A DNA stretch of 9,533 nucleotides from Melioribacter sp. GTDB lineage: Bacteria > Bacteroidota > Ignavibacteria > Ignavibacteriales > Melioribacteraceae. The stretch spans positions 1-9,533 of the forward strand of contig JAENZU010000092.1 of assembly GCA_016841125.1 (NCBI GenBank), in the 5' to 3' direction. The notes under the pieces were generated by a model. It worked only from the letters and a program-made list of their open reading frames with translations, was not told the DNA's origin and did no database searches. The translations under genes were made by a program, and so were the position numbers. The number at the start of each line of letters is the position of its first letter. Position 1 is the stretch's first letter. Positions 1-6,590 of this stretch are shown one piece after another.

Positions 1-30
1 CTCGGTGAAGGTTTCCGGCGCCGAATTTAA
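1..30 (+). CDS. C-terminal tail of an upstream gene (partial, uncertain)
   Basis: In frame 1 the first nine codons read LGEGFRRRI and end at a TAA at 28-30. A strong intrinsic terminator begins 27 bases later, which is what the end of a rightward gene should look like. Nine residues are too few to name a family. A second frame stays open to about position 115, but it would run through the terminator hairpin and into the ribosome binding site of the next gene, so it is the weaker choice. Confidence 0.3.
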   Translation, partial: LGEGFRRRI

Positions 31-57
31 TTTTTCATTTAGTATTCAATTTTTATT

Positions 58-90
58 AGCCCGGCTTGCTAAACACTCCGGGCTTTTTTA
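58..90 (+). terminator. Rho-independent terminator of the upstream gene
   Basis: Perfect 7-bp GC-rich arms, AGCCCGG (58-64) and CCGGGCT (78-84), enclose a 13-base loop and run directly into a tract of six T (84-89). It ends transcription arriving from the left edge. It lies just before the DinB-like gene, so that gene needs its own promoter or relies on readthrough. Confidence 0.9.
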
Positions 91-120
91 TTATCGGGTA
101 GAGATTTAAAAAGGAGAAAA

Positions 121-588
121 ATGAACACAGATAAATTAGTTAGAGAGCAGCTTTTACATTTAGCATTTGGGGGCAATGCGCATTTACCCTATAAGAAAAT
201 TATAAAAGAATACCCGCTTGAGATTATAAACAAACAGGCTAAGGGAATTGAATATACTCCTTGGCAGCTTCTCGAACATATTAGAATTGCGCAGAAAGAT
301 ATTTTGGAATTTGTTGTCGATCCCCAATATAAATCGCCTAACTGGCCCGATGATTATTGGTCAAAGGAAAAAACGGCATCGGATGAAATGTGGAACGAGA
401 CTTGCAAAATGTTTTTACGTGATCTTAAAAGGGTGGAAGATTTAATAAAAGACCCGCAAACAGATTTTTATTCCCCTATTCCTCACGCGAAAGATTATAC
501 AATTTACAGGGAGATTCTTTTGATTGCGGATCACAACTCCTATCACTTTGGTCAGTTAGTATTGCTGAAGAAACTTCTTAATAATTAG
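121..588 (+). CDS. DinB-family four-helix metal-binding protein
   Basis: 155 residues, the usual size for a stand-alone DinB/YfiT-like fold. What is visible: a helical pattern throughout; a first histidine in LLEHIR (H53); and the characteristic C-terminal pair in ADHNSYHFGQL (H138 and H142). Together these form the three-histidine metal site of the family. DinB_2-type proteins bind a divalent metal; some members transfer bacillithiol or mycothiol or detoxify thiol-reactive compounds, but most have no assigned substrate and the sequence does not reveal one here. The start is supported by AAGGAG at 111-116, four bases before ATG. The TAG stop overlaps the stop of trmB on the other strand by 4 bases (585-588). 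The preceding terminator makes it look monocistronic, although I could not identify its promoter. Family call firm, function open. Confidence 0.85.
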   Translation: MNTDKLVREQLLHLAFGGNAHLPYKKIIKEYPLEIINKQAKGIEYTPWQLLEHIRIAQKDILEFVVDPQYKSPNWPDDYWSKEKTASDEMWNETCKMFLRDLKRVEDLIKDPQTDFYSPIPHAKDYTIYREILLIADHNSYHFGQLVLLKKLLNN

Positions 589-1232
589 CTGTCGAAACCA
601 AAACAGAGATAATTTATTTTTCTTCCCTCATCCAAGTAATTTTTTTCGTACCTGGTTTTTACTTCGGTTGCGATAGTGCTGATTTCATCTTTGTAGAGAT
701 TATAGGAAAAGTGGATCGGAATAATTTTCATTTCGTCCAGTACACTTTTGGCGAATTCGAATAGATGCGGGTTGTCGGTTTTCAGATGAACTTTTCCCCC
801 GGGGATCAGCAAATATTTATAGAGCTCCACGAACTCCGGCGCAACTAACCTCCTGTGAGTACTTCTTCTTTTTTTGTGAGGATCGGGGAATGGAATTATT
901 ATTTCTTCAGTGCAGGCAGAAGAAAGAAGATCTTTTAATTCCTCAACTTTTGAATTAATAAATGCTGCGTTTGGAAGTTTCCTCTCTAATCCAATTGAAG
1001 CCCCGTTCCAGACGCGGGAGCCCTTAAAATCCACACCAATAAAGTTTTTGCCCGGATGAGCTGCCGCCAGGCTAAGTGTAAAATCTCCATCGCCGCAGCC
1101 AAGCTCCAGCGTAAAGGGCAAATCATTCCCAAAAAATCTATTTATTCTATTTACTAAATCCGACTGATGACTGTTAAAAACATTGGGCAATGTTTGAACT
1201 TCGGCTAATTTTTTATGTTTCTTTCTGGACAT
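585..1232 (-). CDS. trmB: tRNA (guanine-N7-)-methyltransferase TrmB
   Basis: 215 residues, normal for bacterial TrmB. It methylates N7 of G46 in the variable loop of tRNAs using S-adenosylmethionine, in the cytosol. Motifs in order: basic N-terminus (MSRKKHKK); SAM-binding ELGCGDGDF (43-51), with IGVDFKG following the second strand (65-71); the family motif FPDPHKKRRSTHRRL (115-129); LKTDN (150-154) with the conserved TD; and the C-terminal TRYEKNYLDEGRKI (193-206), matching the T-x-[FY]-E...G..I signature. An oddity is His at 119, where many TrmB proteins have Trp in FPDPW. The gene is convergent with the DinB gene (stops overlap by 4 bases) and divergent from the DUF1015-serC operon. No Shine-Dalgarno sequence precedes the ATG. 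A TATCTTTG element on the same strand (1263-1256) could be its -7 box. Confidence 0.95.
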   Translation of the reverse strand: MSRKKHKKLAEVQTLPNVFNSHQSDLVNRINRFFGNDLPFTLELGCGDGDFTLSLAAAHPGKNFIGVDFKGSRVWNGASIGLERKLPNAAFINSKVEELKDLLSSACTEEIIIPFPDPHKKRRSTHRRLVAPEFVELYKYLLIPGGKVHLKTDNPHLFEFAKSVLDEMKIIPIHFSYNLYKDEISTIATEVKTRYEKNYLDEGRKINYLCFGFDS

Positions 1233-1255
1233 TTTGTATCTTAAAATTTAATCGG

Positions 1256-1263
1256 CAAAGATA
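1256..1263 (-). promoter_or_regulatory. Candidate -7 promoter element for trmB
   Basis: Read on the minus strand the octamer is TATCTTTG, an exact match to the Bacteroidota -7 consensus TAnnTTTG. It ends 23 bases before the trmB ATG. It is identical to the -7 octamer of the divergent DUF1015 gene. No TTTG is found at the expected -33 distance (about 1283-1288), so support comes from one half-element only. Confidence 0.4.
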
Positions 1264-1317
1264 AACAATATTTGAAATTAATATTTATTTTAGACTGATT
1301 TTTTAGGTCAATGAACA

Positions 1318-1360
1318 AATAATATCTTAAATTTGAATATTATTATTTGAATAATATCTT
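1318..1360. repeat. 11-bp direct repeat flanking the DUF1015-serC promoter, 32-bp period
   Basis: AATAATATCTT occurs exactly at 1318-1328 and again at 1350-1360. The starts are 32 bp apart, close to three helical turns, so a protein bound to both copies would sit on the same DNA face. A second nested repeat, ATTTGAATA, lies at 1331-1339 and 1345-1353. The right-hand copy of the 11-mer overlaps the -7 box. The region is very AT-rich, so chance similarity is possible, though an exact 11-mer pair within 43 bp is notable. Confidence 0.5.
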
Positions 1361-1362
1361 TG
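1332..1362 (+). promoter_or_regulatory. Bacteroidota-type promoter (-33/-7) of the DUF1015-serC operon
   Basis: TTTG at 1332-1335 and TATCTTTG at 1355-1362 are separated by exactly 19 bases, matching the TTTG-N19-21-TAnnTTTG pattern recognised by the primary sigma factor of Bacteroidota. The start of transcription would fall near 1367-1370. That leaves a roughly 30-base leader containing AGAGGAG (1387-1393), five bases before the ATG at 1399. Confidence 0.7.
1337..1357. promoter_or_regulatory. AT-rich palindrome inside the promoter spacer, candidate operator
   Basis: TATTATT (1341-1347) and AATAATA (1350-1356) form a 16-bp near-perfect palindrome centred on TG. A second register pairs ATATTATT (1337-1344) with AATAATAT (1350-1357). 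It fills the spacer between the -33 and -7 boxes and touches the -7 box, the classic position for a repressor to block RNA polymerase. I do not recognise it as the site of a known regulator; it does not match the FNR or Fur consensus. Confidence 0.4.
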
Positions 1363-1398
1363 TAGTAATAAGAATCAAATATTTTAAGAGGAGTAGAA

Positions 1399-2628
1399 AT
1401 GGCGGTAATCAGACCTTTCAGAGCAGTAAGACCCGAAACCAATGTAACCCATCTAGTAGCAAGTGTCCCTTACGATGTTGTAAACAGAGAGGAAGCTGCC
1501 GAATTGGCAAAAGGAAATCCGCTCAGTTTTCTTAGAGTTACCCGATCTGAAATTGAATTGGAAGCAAAAGTAGACCCTTACGATAAATTGGTATATCAAA
1601 AGGCAAGAGAAAATTATTTGAGATTGAAAGATGAAGCCCCGATGGTTCAAGACGATAAAGCACATTTCTATGTTTATAAACTGAAAATGGGTGATCAGGA
1701 ACAAGTTGGTATTGCAGCAACATTTTCGGTTGCTGATTATGATAACGATGTAATTAAAAAGCATGAGAAAACAAGAAAAGTTAAAGAGGATGATAGAACA
1801 AACCACATAGTAACGACTGAAGCTCAAACCGGTGCAGTTTTTTTGACGTACAAGGGAATTCCGGAAGTTAACGATGTTGTTCGTAAAACCATGACTCAAG
1901 AACCAGTTTACAGCTTTACGGCTCCCGACGGAGTTAAACACACAGTTTGGATAATGCCGGATGATTATAAAGACATTGTTGTTTTTGAGATTGGCAAAGC
2001 AGAAAGTTTATATATAGCAGACGGGCATCACCGCGCGGCAAGCGCAGGCAGAGCGCAAAAAGTTAAAAAAGAAAATAATGTTGATCACACAGGCGCAGAG
2101 GAATATAATTATTTCTTGGCAGTGCTGTTCCCGGCAGAAGAATTAGCTATTATGCCCTACAACCGGGTCGTCTTCGACCTTAAAATGAGCAATGCAGAAT
2201 TCATTGAAAAAGTAAAAGAATATTTTTCTGTGGAAGAAACGGATAGCCCCGAACCGCCGGAACGAAATACAATCTGCATGTATCTCGACAAAAAATGGTA
2301 CCTTTTGAAACCCAACGAAAAAGTTCAGCCGGGAGAAAGTGTGGGGGATAAATTAGACGTAAGTCTACTGCAAAATTTTCTTCTCCATCCGGTATTGGGA
2401 ATTGAAGATCCGCGTACTGATAAAAATGTTGATTTTATCGGCGGAATTAGAGGGACAAAGGAACTTGTTAAATTGGTTGATAACGGAACCGCGGCAGCAG
2501 CATTTTCAATGTACCCGGTGGAGGTTCAGGACTTAATTAATATTTCCGACGCAGGCGAAACAATGCCCCCTAAAAGCACCTGGTTCGAACCAAAATTGAG
2601 AGACGGTTTAGTTGTTCATGAAATATAA
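1399..2628 (+). CDS. DUF1015 family protein, serine-pathway associated
   Basis: 409 residues, typical length for DUF1015 (PF06245). Family landmarks: N-terminal IRPFRAVRP and VASVPYDVVNREEA (about 4-35); YVYKL (91-95); IKKHEKTR (119-126); a central YIADGHHRAASAGRA (205-219); and a C-terminal block from AFSMYPV (368-374) through MPPKSTWFEPKLRDGLVVHE. The biochemical function of the family is, to my knowledge, not settled. The gene recurs beside serC and serA in Bacteroidota and Clostridia, and here it lies 32 bases upstream of serC on the same strand, so a role in serine metabolism is the natural inference. The DGHHR motif followed by small residues resembles the box II region of the ParB/Srx fold, which includes the free-serine kinases SerK and SbnI; this is a similarity by eye only. 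Start fixed by AGAGGAG at 1387-1393. It has its own well-formed promoter. Confidence 0.9.
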   Translation: MAVIRPFRAVRPETNVTHLVASVPYDVVNREEAAELAKGNPLSFLRVTRSEIELEAKVDPYDKLVYQKARENYLRLKDEAPMVQDDKAHFYVYKLKMGDQEQVGIAATFSVADYDNDVIKKHEKTRKVKEDDRTNHIVTTEAQTGAVFLTYKGIPEVNDVVRKTMTQEPVYSFTAPDGVKHTVWIMPDDYKDIVVFEIGKAESLYIADGHHRAASAGRAQKVKKENNVDHTGAEEYNYFLAVLFPAEELAIMPYNRVVFDLKMSNAEFIEKVKEYFSVEETDSPEPPERNTICMYLDKKWYLLKPNEKVQPGESVGDKLDVSLLQNFLLHPVLGIEDPRTDKNVDFIGGIRGTKELVKLVDNGTAAAAFSMYPVEVQDLINISDAGETMPPKSTWFEPKLRDGLVVHEI

Positions 2629-2660
2629 AACTTAAAAATACTATTACGAGGTTAATCAAA

Positions 2661-3743
2661 ATGGAAAAAAGAGTTTATAATTTAAGCGCAGGTCCTGCAA
2701 TATTACCTGAAGAGGTATTGCTGGAAGCACAGAAAGAATTTTTCTCCTACAAGGGATCCGGCATGTCTGTGATGGAGATGAGTCATAGGGGTAAAATCTA
2801 TGATCAGATTCACCAGGAAGCCGAGGCGGATCTCAGAAGCCTTCTAAACATTGGTGATAATTATTCGGTGCTGTTTTTACAGGGTGGAGCAACGCTTCAA
2901 TTTTCAATGGTTCCGATGAACATTTTAAAAGGGAAAGCCGATTATATATTGACCGGCGCATGGGCTAAAAAAGCCGCTAAAGAAGCAAAGAAGATTGGAT
3001 CTGTTAATATTGCCGGATCTACCGAATCTGAAAATTTTAACCGGCTGCCGCGACAGGATGAATTAAAACTCGATTCCGAAGCATCATATGTTCACTTCAC
3101 ATCTAACAATACGATCTTCGGAACACAGTACAGAACCGAACCGGAAGTCGGAAACATTCCGCTGGTTTGCGATACATCATCCGACATGCTTCATAAAAAA
3201 TTTGATGTAAACAAGTATGCTCTAATTTATGCCGGCGCTCAAAAAAATATGGGTCCGTCCGGATGTACTTTGGTGATAGTTAGGAAAGACATGCTGGAGA
3301 GGAGTGATGACAGCCTGCATACATATCTAAATTACAAGACGCACGCGGAAAGCAACTCACTTTACAACACGCCCCCAACATTTTCAATTTACATAATGGG
3401 TTTGGTTTACAAGTGGCTGTTGAAGAACGGAGGACTTGACTGGATTTACAAAGTAAACTCCGAAAAAGCCGGAATGCTTTATGACTTCATAGACGGAAGC
3501 GACGGATTCTACAAAAGTGCCGTTGCGGTTAAAGAAGACCGATCGCTGATGAACGTTACATTTAGTACTCCAAACGAAGATCTGGACAAAAAGTTTATCG
3601 CCGAATCTGCCGTTAAAGGTTTTTCCGGATTGAAAGGACACCGTTCGGTAGGCGGTTTACGCGCTTCAATTTATAATGCCTTCCCTCAAAAGGGAGTTGA
3701 AGATTTAGTTGAATTCATGAAAGATTTCAAAGCGAAGAATTAA
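2661..3743 (+). CDS. serC: Phosphoserine aminotransferase SerC
   Basis: 360 residues, standard for this class-V, PLP-dependent aminotransferase. It converts 3-phosphohydroxypyruvate plus glutamate to O-phosphoserine plus 2-oxoglutarate, the second step of serine synthesis; the same enzyme can serve pyridoxal phosphate synthesis. Visible signatures: NLSAGPAILP (7-16); MSVMEMSHR with the substrate arginine (35-43); FLQGGATLQF, the PLP phosphate loop (72-81); GAWAKKA with the ring-stacking Trp (99-105); DTSSD (171-175); AGAQKNMGPSG with the Schiff-base lysine K195; and GHRSVGGLRASIYNA with the C-terminal substrate arginine R334. All key residues are present, so it should be active. ACGAGG (2646-2651) precedes the ATG by nine bases. 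It is second in the operon after DUF1015. The partners serA and serB are not in the window. Confidence 0.97.
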   Translation: MEKRVYNLSAGPAILPEEVLLEAQKEFFSYKGSGMSVMEMSHRGKIYDQIHQEAEADLRSLLNIGDNYSVLFLQGGATLQFSMVPMNILKGKADYILTGAWAKKAAKEAKKIGSVNIAGSTESENFNRLPRQDELKLDSEASYVHFTSNNTIFGTQYRTEPEVGNIPLVCDTSSDMLHKKFDVNKYALIYAGAQKNMGPSGCTLVIVRKDMLERSDDSLHTYLNYKTHAESNSLYNTPPTFSIYIMGLVYKWLLKNGGLDWIYKVNSEKAGMLYDFIDGSDGFYKSAVAVKEDRSLMNVTFSTPNEDLDKKFIAESAVKGFSGLKGHRSVGGLRASIYNAFPQKGVEDLVEFMKDFKAKN

Positions 3744-3752
3744 TAATTTTTA

Positions 3753-3775
3753 GGGTCGTATGTTTTATACGACCC
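3753..3775 (+). terminator. Hairpin after serC, probable but weak terminator
   Basis: Perfect 9-bp arms GGGTCGTAT (3753-3761) and ATACGACCC (3767-3775) enclose the loop GTTTT, starting 10 bases after the serC stop. The sequence after it is GCATTTAAAA, which lacks a proper T tract. It may terminate incompletely, protect the 3' end of the serC message, or allow some readthrough into the lipoprotein gene at 3795. Confidence 0.6.
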
Positions 3776-3794
3776 GCATTTAAAAAAGCTCAAA

Positions 3795-4217
3795 ATGAAA
3801 AATTTAATTATAATACCGCTATTAGCTCTGCTCTTTTTTGCATGCGAAGGAGAGCCCCGAAATATTGAACTGGGTAATGCCGAAGCTTTTGCTTTTTACC
3901 TTGGTGACGGCTGGGAATTGAACGCTTCTTTATTTGCGAGAAACTTTGAACTAAAGGAAGCTGATGATCAATATCATTATAAAATATCTTATTCGGCTTC
4001 GCTGGTAACTCCGTCGCTGGATACATTGAAAAATATTGATAACGATACACTTGAAGGTGAGGGAATCGAAGAACCCTTTGAAACCGAGATGGAATTACAA
4101 ATCAACTTGGACAGTAATTTTGAGGTTGGAAAATATAAACTTCTAATTGAAGTTTTAGACGAATACTCGAATCAAACGGTATTGTTGGAAAAGGATTTTA
4201 CATTATCCGATGAATAA
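3795..4217 (+). CDS. Small lipoprotein of unknown function
   Basis: 140 residues. The N-terminus MKNLIIIPLLALLFFAC is a lipoprotein signal peptide: short positive n-region, hydrophobic core, and a lipobox-like FFAC with the modified cysteine at C17. The residues EGE follow, acidic as in Bacteroidota exported lipoproteins. The mature part is acidic and strand-rich, with alternating hydrophobic residues in the last 50 positions (METELQI-like and KYKLLIEVL segments), consistent with a small beta-sandwich, but I recognise no family. The ribosome binding site is poor (AAAAAGCTCAAA before ATG) and no clear promoter lies between the serC hairpin and the start. It may therefore depend on readthrough from the DUF1015-serC operon. 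It is convergent with the TonB receptor operon. Confidence 0.75.
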   Translation: MKNLIIIPLLALLFFACEGEPRNIELGNAEAFAFYLGDGWELNASLFARNFELKEADDQYHYKISYSASLVTPSLDTLKNIDNDTLEGEGIEEPFETEMELQINLDSNFEVGKYKLLIEVLDEYSNQTVLLEKDFTLSDE

Positions 4218-4221
4218 AAGT

Positions 4222-4256
4222 ATATGGCAATAATTCCGGAAGGATCTATGCTATAT
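4222..4256 (-). terminator. Candidate terminator of the metal-receptor operon
   Basis: ATATGGCA (4222-4229) pairs with TGCTATAT (4249-4256) with one G-T wobble; a TTCCGGAA palindrome (4234-4241) in the loop can extend the fold. On the minus strand the hairpin begins 7 bases after the receptor stop codon and is followed by ACTTTTATT, a modest T tract. That makes leftward termination more likely than rightward, where an A run follows. Confidence 0.4.
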
Positions 4257-4263
4257 CAAAAAA

Positions 4264-6504
4264 TTATTGGGGTAGTTGAAAATCAAAAAACATTTTGTAA
4301 GTAAGCCGCAAATTTATTCCGGCTTCGGGTAGAATAGATTTAACCCTGGACAAGTGATTCCTGTATTCCCGATTGAATATGTTGTCCACATTCAACGAGA
4401 GAACATGAATCAGCTTTGCTGTTTGGAAAGAGTATTGAGTAAAAGCATTTATAATTGCATAGCCTGATGTGGGCGTTTCAAATTCATCAACCCTGCTCTG
4501 TTTACCGGCAAACTCGCTGTTTACTCCGGCTGAGAAAGTATCATCACTATACTTTAATTCAATCAAACCTTTTAACGGCGGTATTTGCGGAAGCGGCTTG
4601 CCGGATCTGCTAAATTCCCCAACTGTATAACTTATCGAAAACCCGAGCGAAAATTTTTTATAAAATCCCCAGTCAATCTGTCCCTCTGCTCCGTAAAACA
4701 AAGCATCAGTTCCTGTAGTTTTATAAATAGGCAGAAGTGTTTGAAAATTATATTCTCCGCTGTTTCTTGGTATGATATAATTCGATAGAGTGTTCGCAAA
4801 GAAATTAAAATTATAATATAAATTTTCGAATTTATGAAAAATGAATATTTCGCTTCCAAAACCACCCTCTGCGTTTAGGTCAGGATTGCCGACCTCGTAT
4901 GAGTATGCCGCAAGGTGCGGTCCTTCGGAATAAAGTTCTTCGATTGTCGGCACTCTCGATGATTTGCTTATATTGGCACCAACGTAAACAATTTTTGTCC
5001 ATTCATAAAGTAGCGATAAAGACAAAGAGTAAGTGTGAAATGTTCTTTCCCTAATATATCCTATTTTAGCATTTGGCTTTTCATAATCCGGCACGATCTT
5101 ATCGAAACTATATCTGCCGCCCATTTCTAAACTGAACTTGCCTGATGTAAATGTTTCGAAGTCGAAAACGGAAAAGTTGATAGATTTTGCCGGCGGACTG
5201 AAAACATACCCGCCAATATTATAACGCCGATGTTCAAAGGATGCACCCCAAACACCCCGGTCAAATAAACCAATCTTTTTGTGATTCAAATGAATTTTTC
5301 CGAAATAGTTTTCCAATTCATATTCAGACCCTATCAAACCGCCGTACTCAAATTCCTTGTGACGATAATATGATCGGTAGAGGCTTACTTCGGCATCATC
5401 AAATAATTGTGACCTAATGTTTATGCGGGTTTCAACATTTAATTGGCGCCTAATCATTTGAATATCGACACCAAAAGGATGCGCCCCCACAAAACCGCCC
5501 GGAACCCCGTACTCGAGATCGAATAATTTGTATGATGCCCCGACCATTCCAAAAGAAGGGAAATATGAAACTCCGCCGCTGTAACTCAAATTTTCCGAAC
5601 TTGAATTATTTAATCGACCGGCAGGAGTATCTAGATTTTTAGTGAGTCTTTTACTTGCATCAACTTTTAACATAAATTTATCGATAGGAGCTTCAGCAAC
5701 CAGAGACCCTAAATAACCCATGTTCGCCGTTTCACCGTAAGCGCCAATTGAACCGGACATACTATTGTGATACTCCTGTGGAATTTCGTGCCGGATAACA
5801 TTTACCACCCCGCCAATAGTTGTAGGAGTATAAAGCAGCACTTTCGGACCGCGCATCACTTCGATCCTTTCTGCGGAAAATGGCTCAATGGTTACAGCAT
5901 GATCGGGCGATGTTGAAGAAAGGTCGGTAGTCTTTTCCCCGTCCTCACTTATTAAAACACGGTCGCCTCCAAGCCCGCGTATTACGGGTCTTGCCGGCGC
6001 GGGACCCATCGATCTTATTGCTAGACCGGTTTCATTCTTCAATGTTGCCGCCAAAGTAATTCCAAGTTCTTTCTGCAGTTCCTTTCCCTTAAGCACATTT
6101 GAAAGTTCTGAAAGATCATCAAATTTAGTATGTGTATGAAAGTCAGTTACAACAACGGGCGATATTTCAATTATTTTAGGAATCAAATAGACCACCAAAG
6201 ATTTGCCTTCCTGCCCAGACACACTTATGTTTAGCGTGTTTTCTTTATAACCTACATGAGTTACTTTTAGAACATATTCGCCCATTCCAACATCAGAAAT
6301 AACAAACTCGCCATTTTTATTTGATACGGCGCTGCGCTTATAGTCAATCAAAGTAAGGTTAGCTTCACTCACCGGCAAATTTGTTTCTACATCCACAACT
6401 ATCCCTTTAATTGAAAGCACTGCGGCTGCGTTAACTCTAAAGCTACTGGCAATTATAACCCAAACGATAATTAACAATATTTTAAATGAATTAAATCTTC
6501 TCAA
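4264..6504 (-). CDS. ZnuD-like TonB-dependent outer membrane receptor, probable zinc uptake
   Basis: 746 residues. Order: signal peptide (1-26, ending RVNAA); carboxypeptidase-regulatory-like beta domain (about 31-108, with GIVVDVETNLPVSEAN and GEYVLKVTHVGY); TonB box region EISPVVVTDFHTHT (113-126); plug domain (about 130-240); then a 22-strand-type barrel. The plug holds RPVIRGLGGDRVLI (172-185), STSPDHAVTIEP (197-208) and ERIEVMRGPKVLLY (212-225). The SPDHAV and RPVIRGL-GDR combination, together with SRVPTIEELYSEGPHLA and EVGNPDLN in the barrel (516-544), are motifs I associate with ZnuD-type zinc receptors. The substrate is inferred, not shown. I see no cysteine. The start is TTG with GGAG seven bases upstream; no in-frame ATG precedes the signal peptide. 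The chain ends FFDFQLPQ, a short tail beyond the usual terminal aromatic residue. Last gene of a three-gene minus-strand operon. Confidence 0.9.
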   Translation of the reverse strand: MRRFNSFKILLIIVWVIIASSFRVNAAAVLSIKGIVVDVETNLPVSEANLTLIDYKRSAVSNKNGEFVISDVGMGEYVLKVTHVGYKENTLNISVSGQEGKSLVVYLIPKIIEISPVVVTDFHTHTKFDDLSELSNVLKGKELQKELGITLAATLKNETGLAIRSMGPAPARPVIRGLGGDRVLISEDGEKTTDLSSTSPDHAVTIEPFSAERIEVMRGPKVLLYTPTTIGGVVNVIRHEIPQEYHNSMSGSIGAYGETANMGYLGSLVAEAPIDKFMLKVDASKRLTKNLDTPAGRLNNSSSENLSYSGGVSYFPSFGMVGASYKLFDLEYGVPGGFVGAHPFGVDIQMIRRQLNVETRINIRSQLFDDAEVSLYRSYYRHKEFEYGGLIGSEYELENYFGKIHLNHKKIGLFDRGVWGASFEHRRYNIGGYVFSPPAKSINFSVFDFETFTSGKFSLEMGGRYSFDKIVPDYEKPNAKIGYIRERTFHTYSLSLSLLYEWTKIVYVGANISKSSRVPTIEELYSEGPHLAAYSYEVGNPDLNAEGGFGSEIFIFHKFENLYYNFNFFANTLSNYIIPRNSGEYNFQTLLPIYKTTGTDALFYGAEGQIDWGFYKKFSLGFSISYTVGEFSRSGKPLPQIPPLKGLIELKYSDDTFSAGVNSEFAGKQSRVDEFETPTSGYAIINAFTQYSFQTAKLIHVLSLNVDNIFNREYRNHLSRVKSILPEAGINLRLTYKMFFDFQLPQ

Positions 6505-6515
6505 GTTTAAGCTCC
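6505..6515 (-). promoter_or_regulatory. Ribosome binding site that fixes a TTG start
   Basis: On the minus strand GGAG (6515-6512) sits seven bases before TTG (6504-6502). The codons after that TTG encode MRRFNSFKILLIIVWVIIA, a proper signal peptide. A nearby upstream ATG is in a different frame and soon hits a stop, so TTG is the only sensible start of the receptor gene. Confidence 0.65.
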
Positions 6516-6590
6516 ATAAATCTAACCGGTCAATGATATATCCGGTACTATTGAAAGAATTTTTTTAGTTACGCTCAGACTTAAAAAATT

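Noticed and set aside
1..115. Frame-2 open reading from the left edge to a stop near 115
   Set aside because: It would translate through an intrinsic terminator and end in the DinB ribosome binding site; frame 1 stops cleanly before the terminator.
1267..1345. Several AATATT/ATATTTG-like short repeats that might suggest an origin or a repeat array
   Set aside because: Apart from the exact 11-mer pair at 1318 and 1350, the similarity is what AT-rich intergenic DNA gives by chance; no DnaA-box array or CRISPR spacing is seen.
1453..1941. 162-codon minus-strand ORF within the DUF1015 gene
   Set aside because: Antisense shadow of a gene with clear family motifs; its own translation is rich in Phe, Ile and Asn with no motif.
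6525..6546. ACCGG...CCGGT inverted repeat between the lipoprotein and receptor genes
   Set aside because: Only five base pairs with a 12-base loop and no T tract; too weak to call a terminator or operator.
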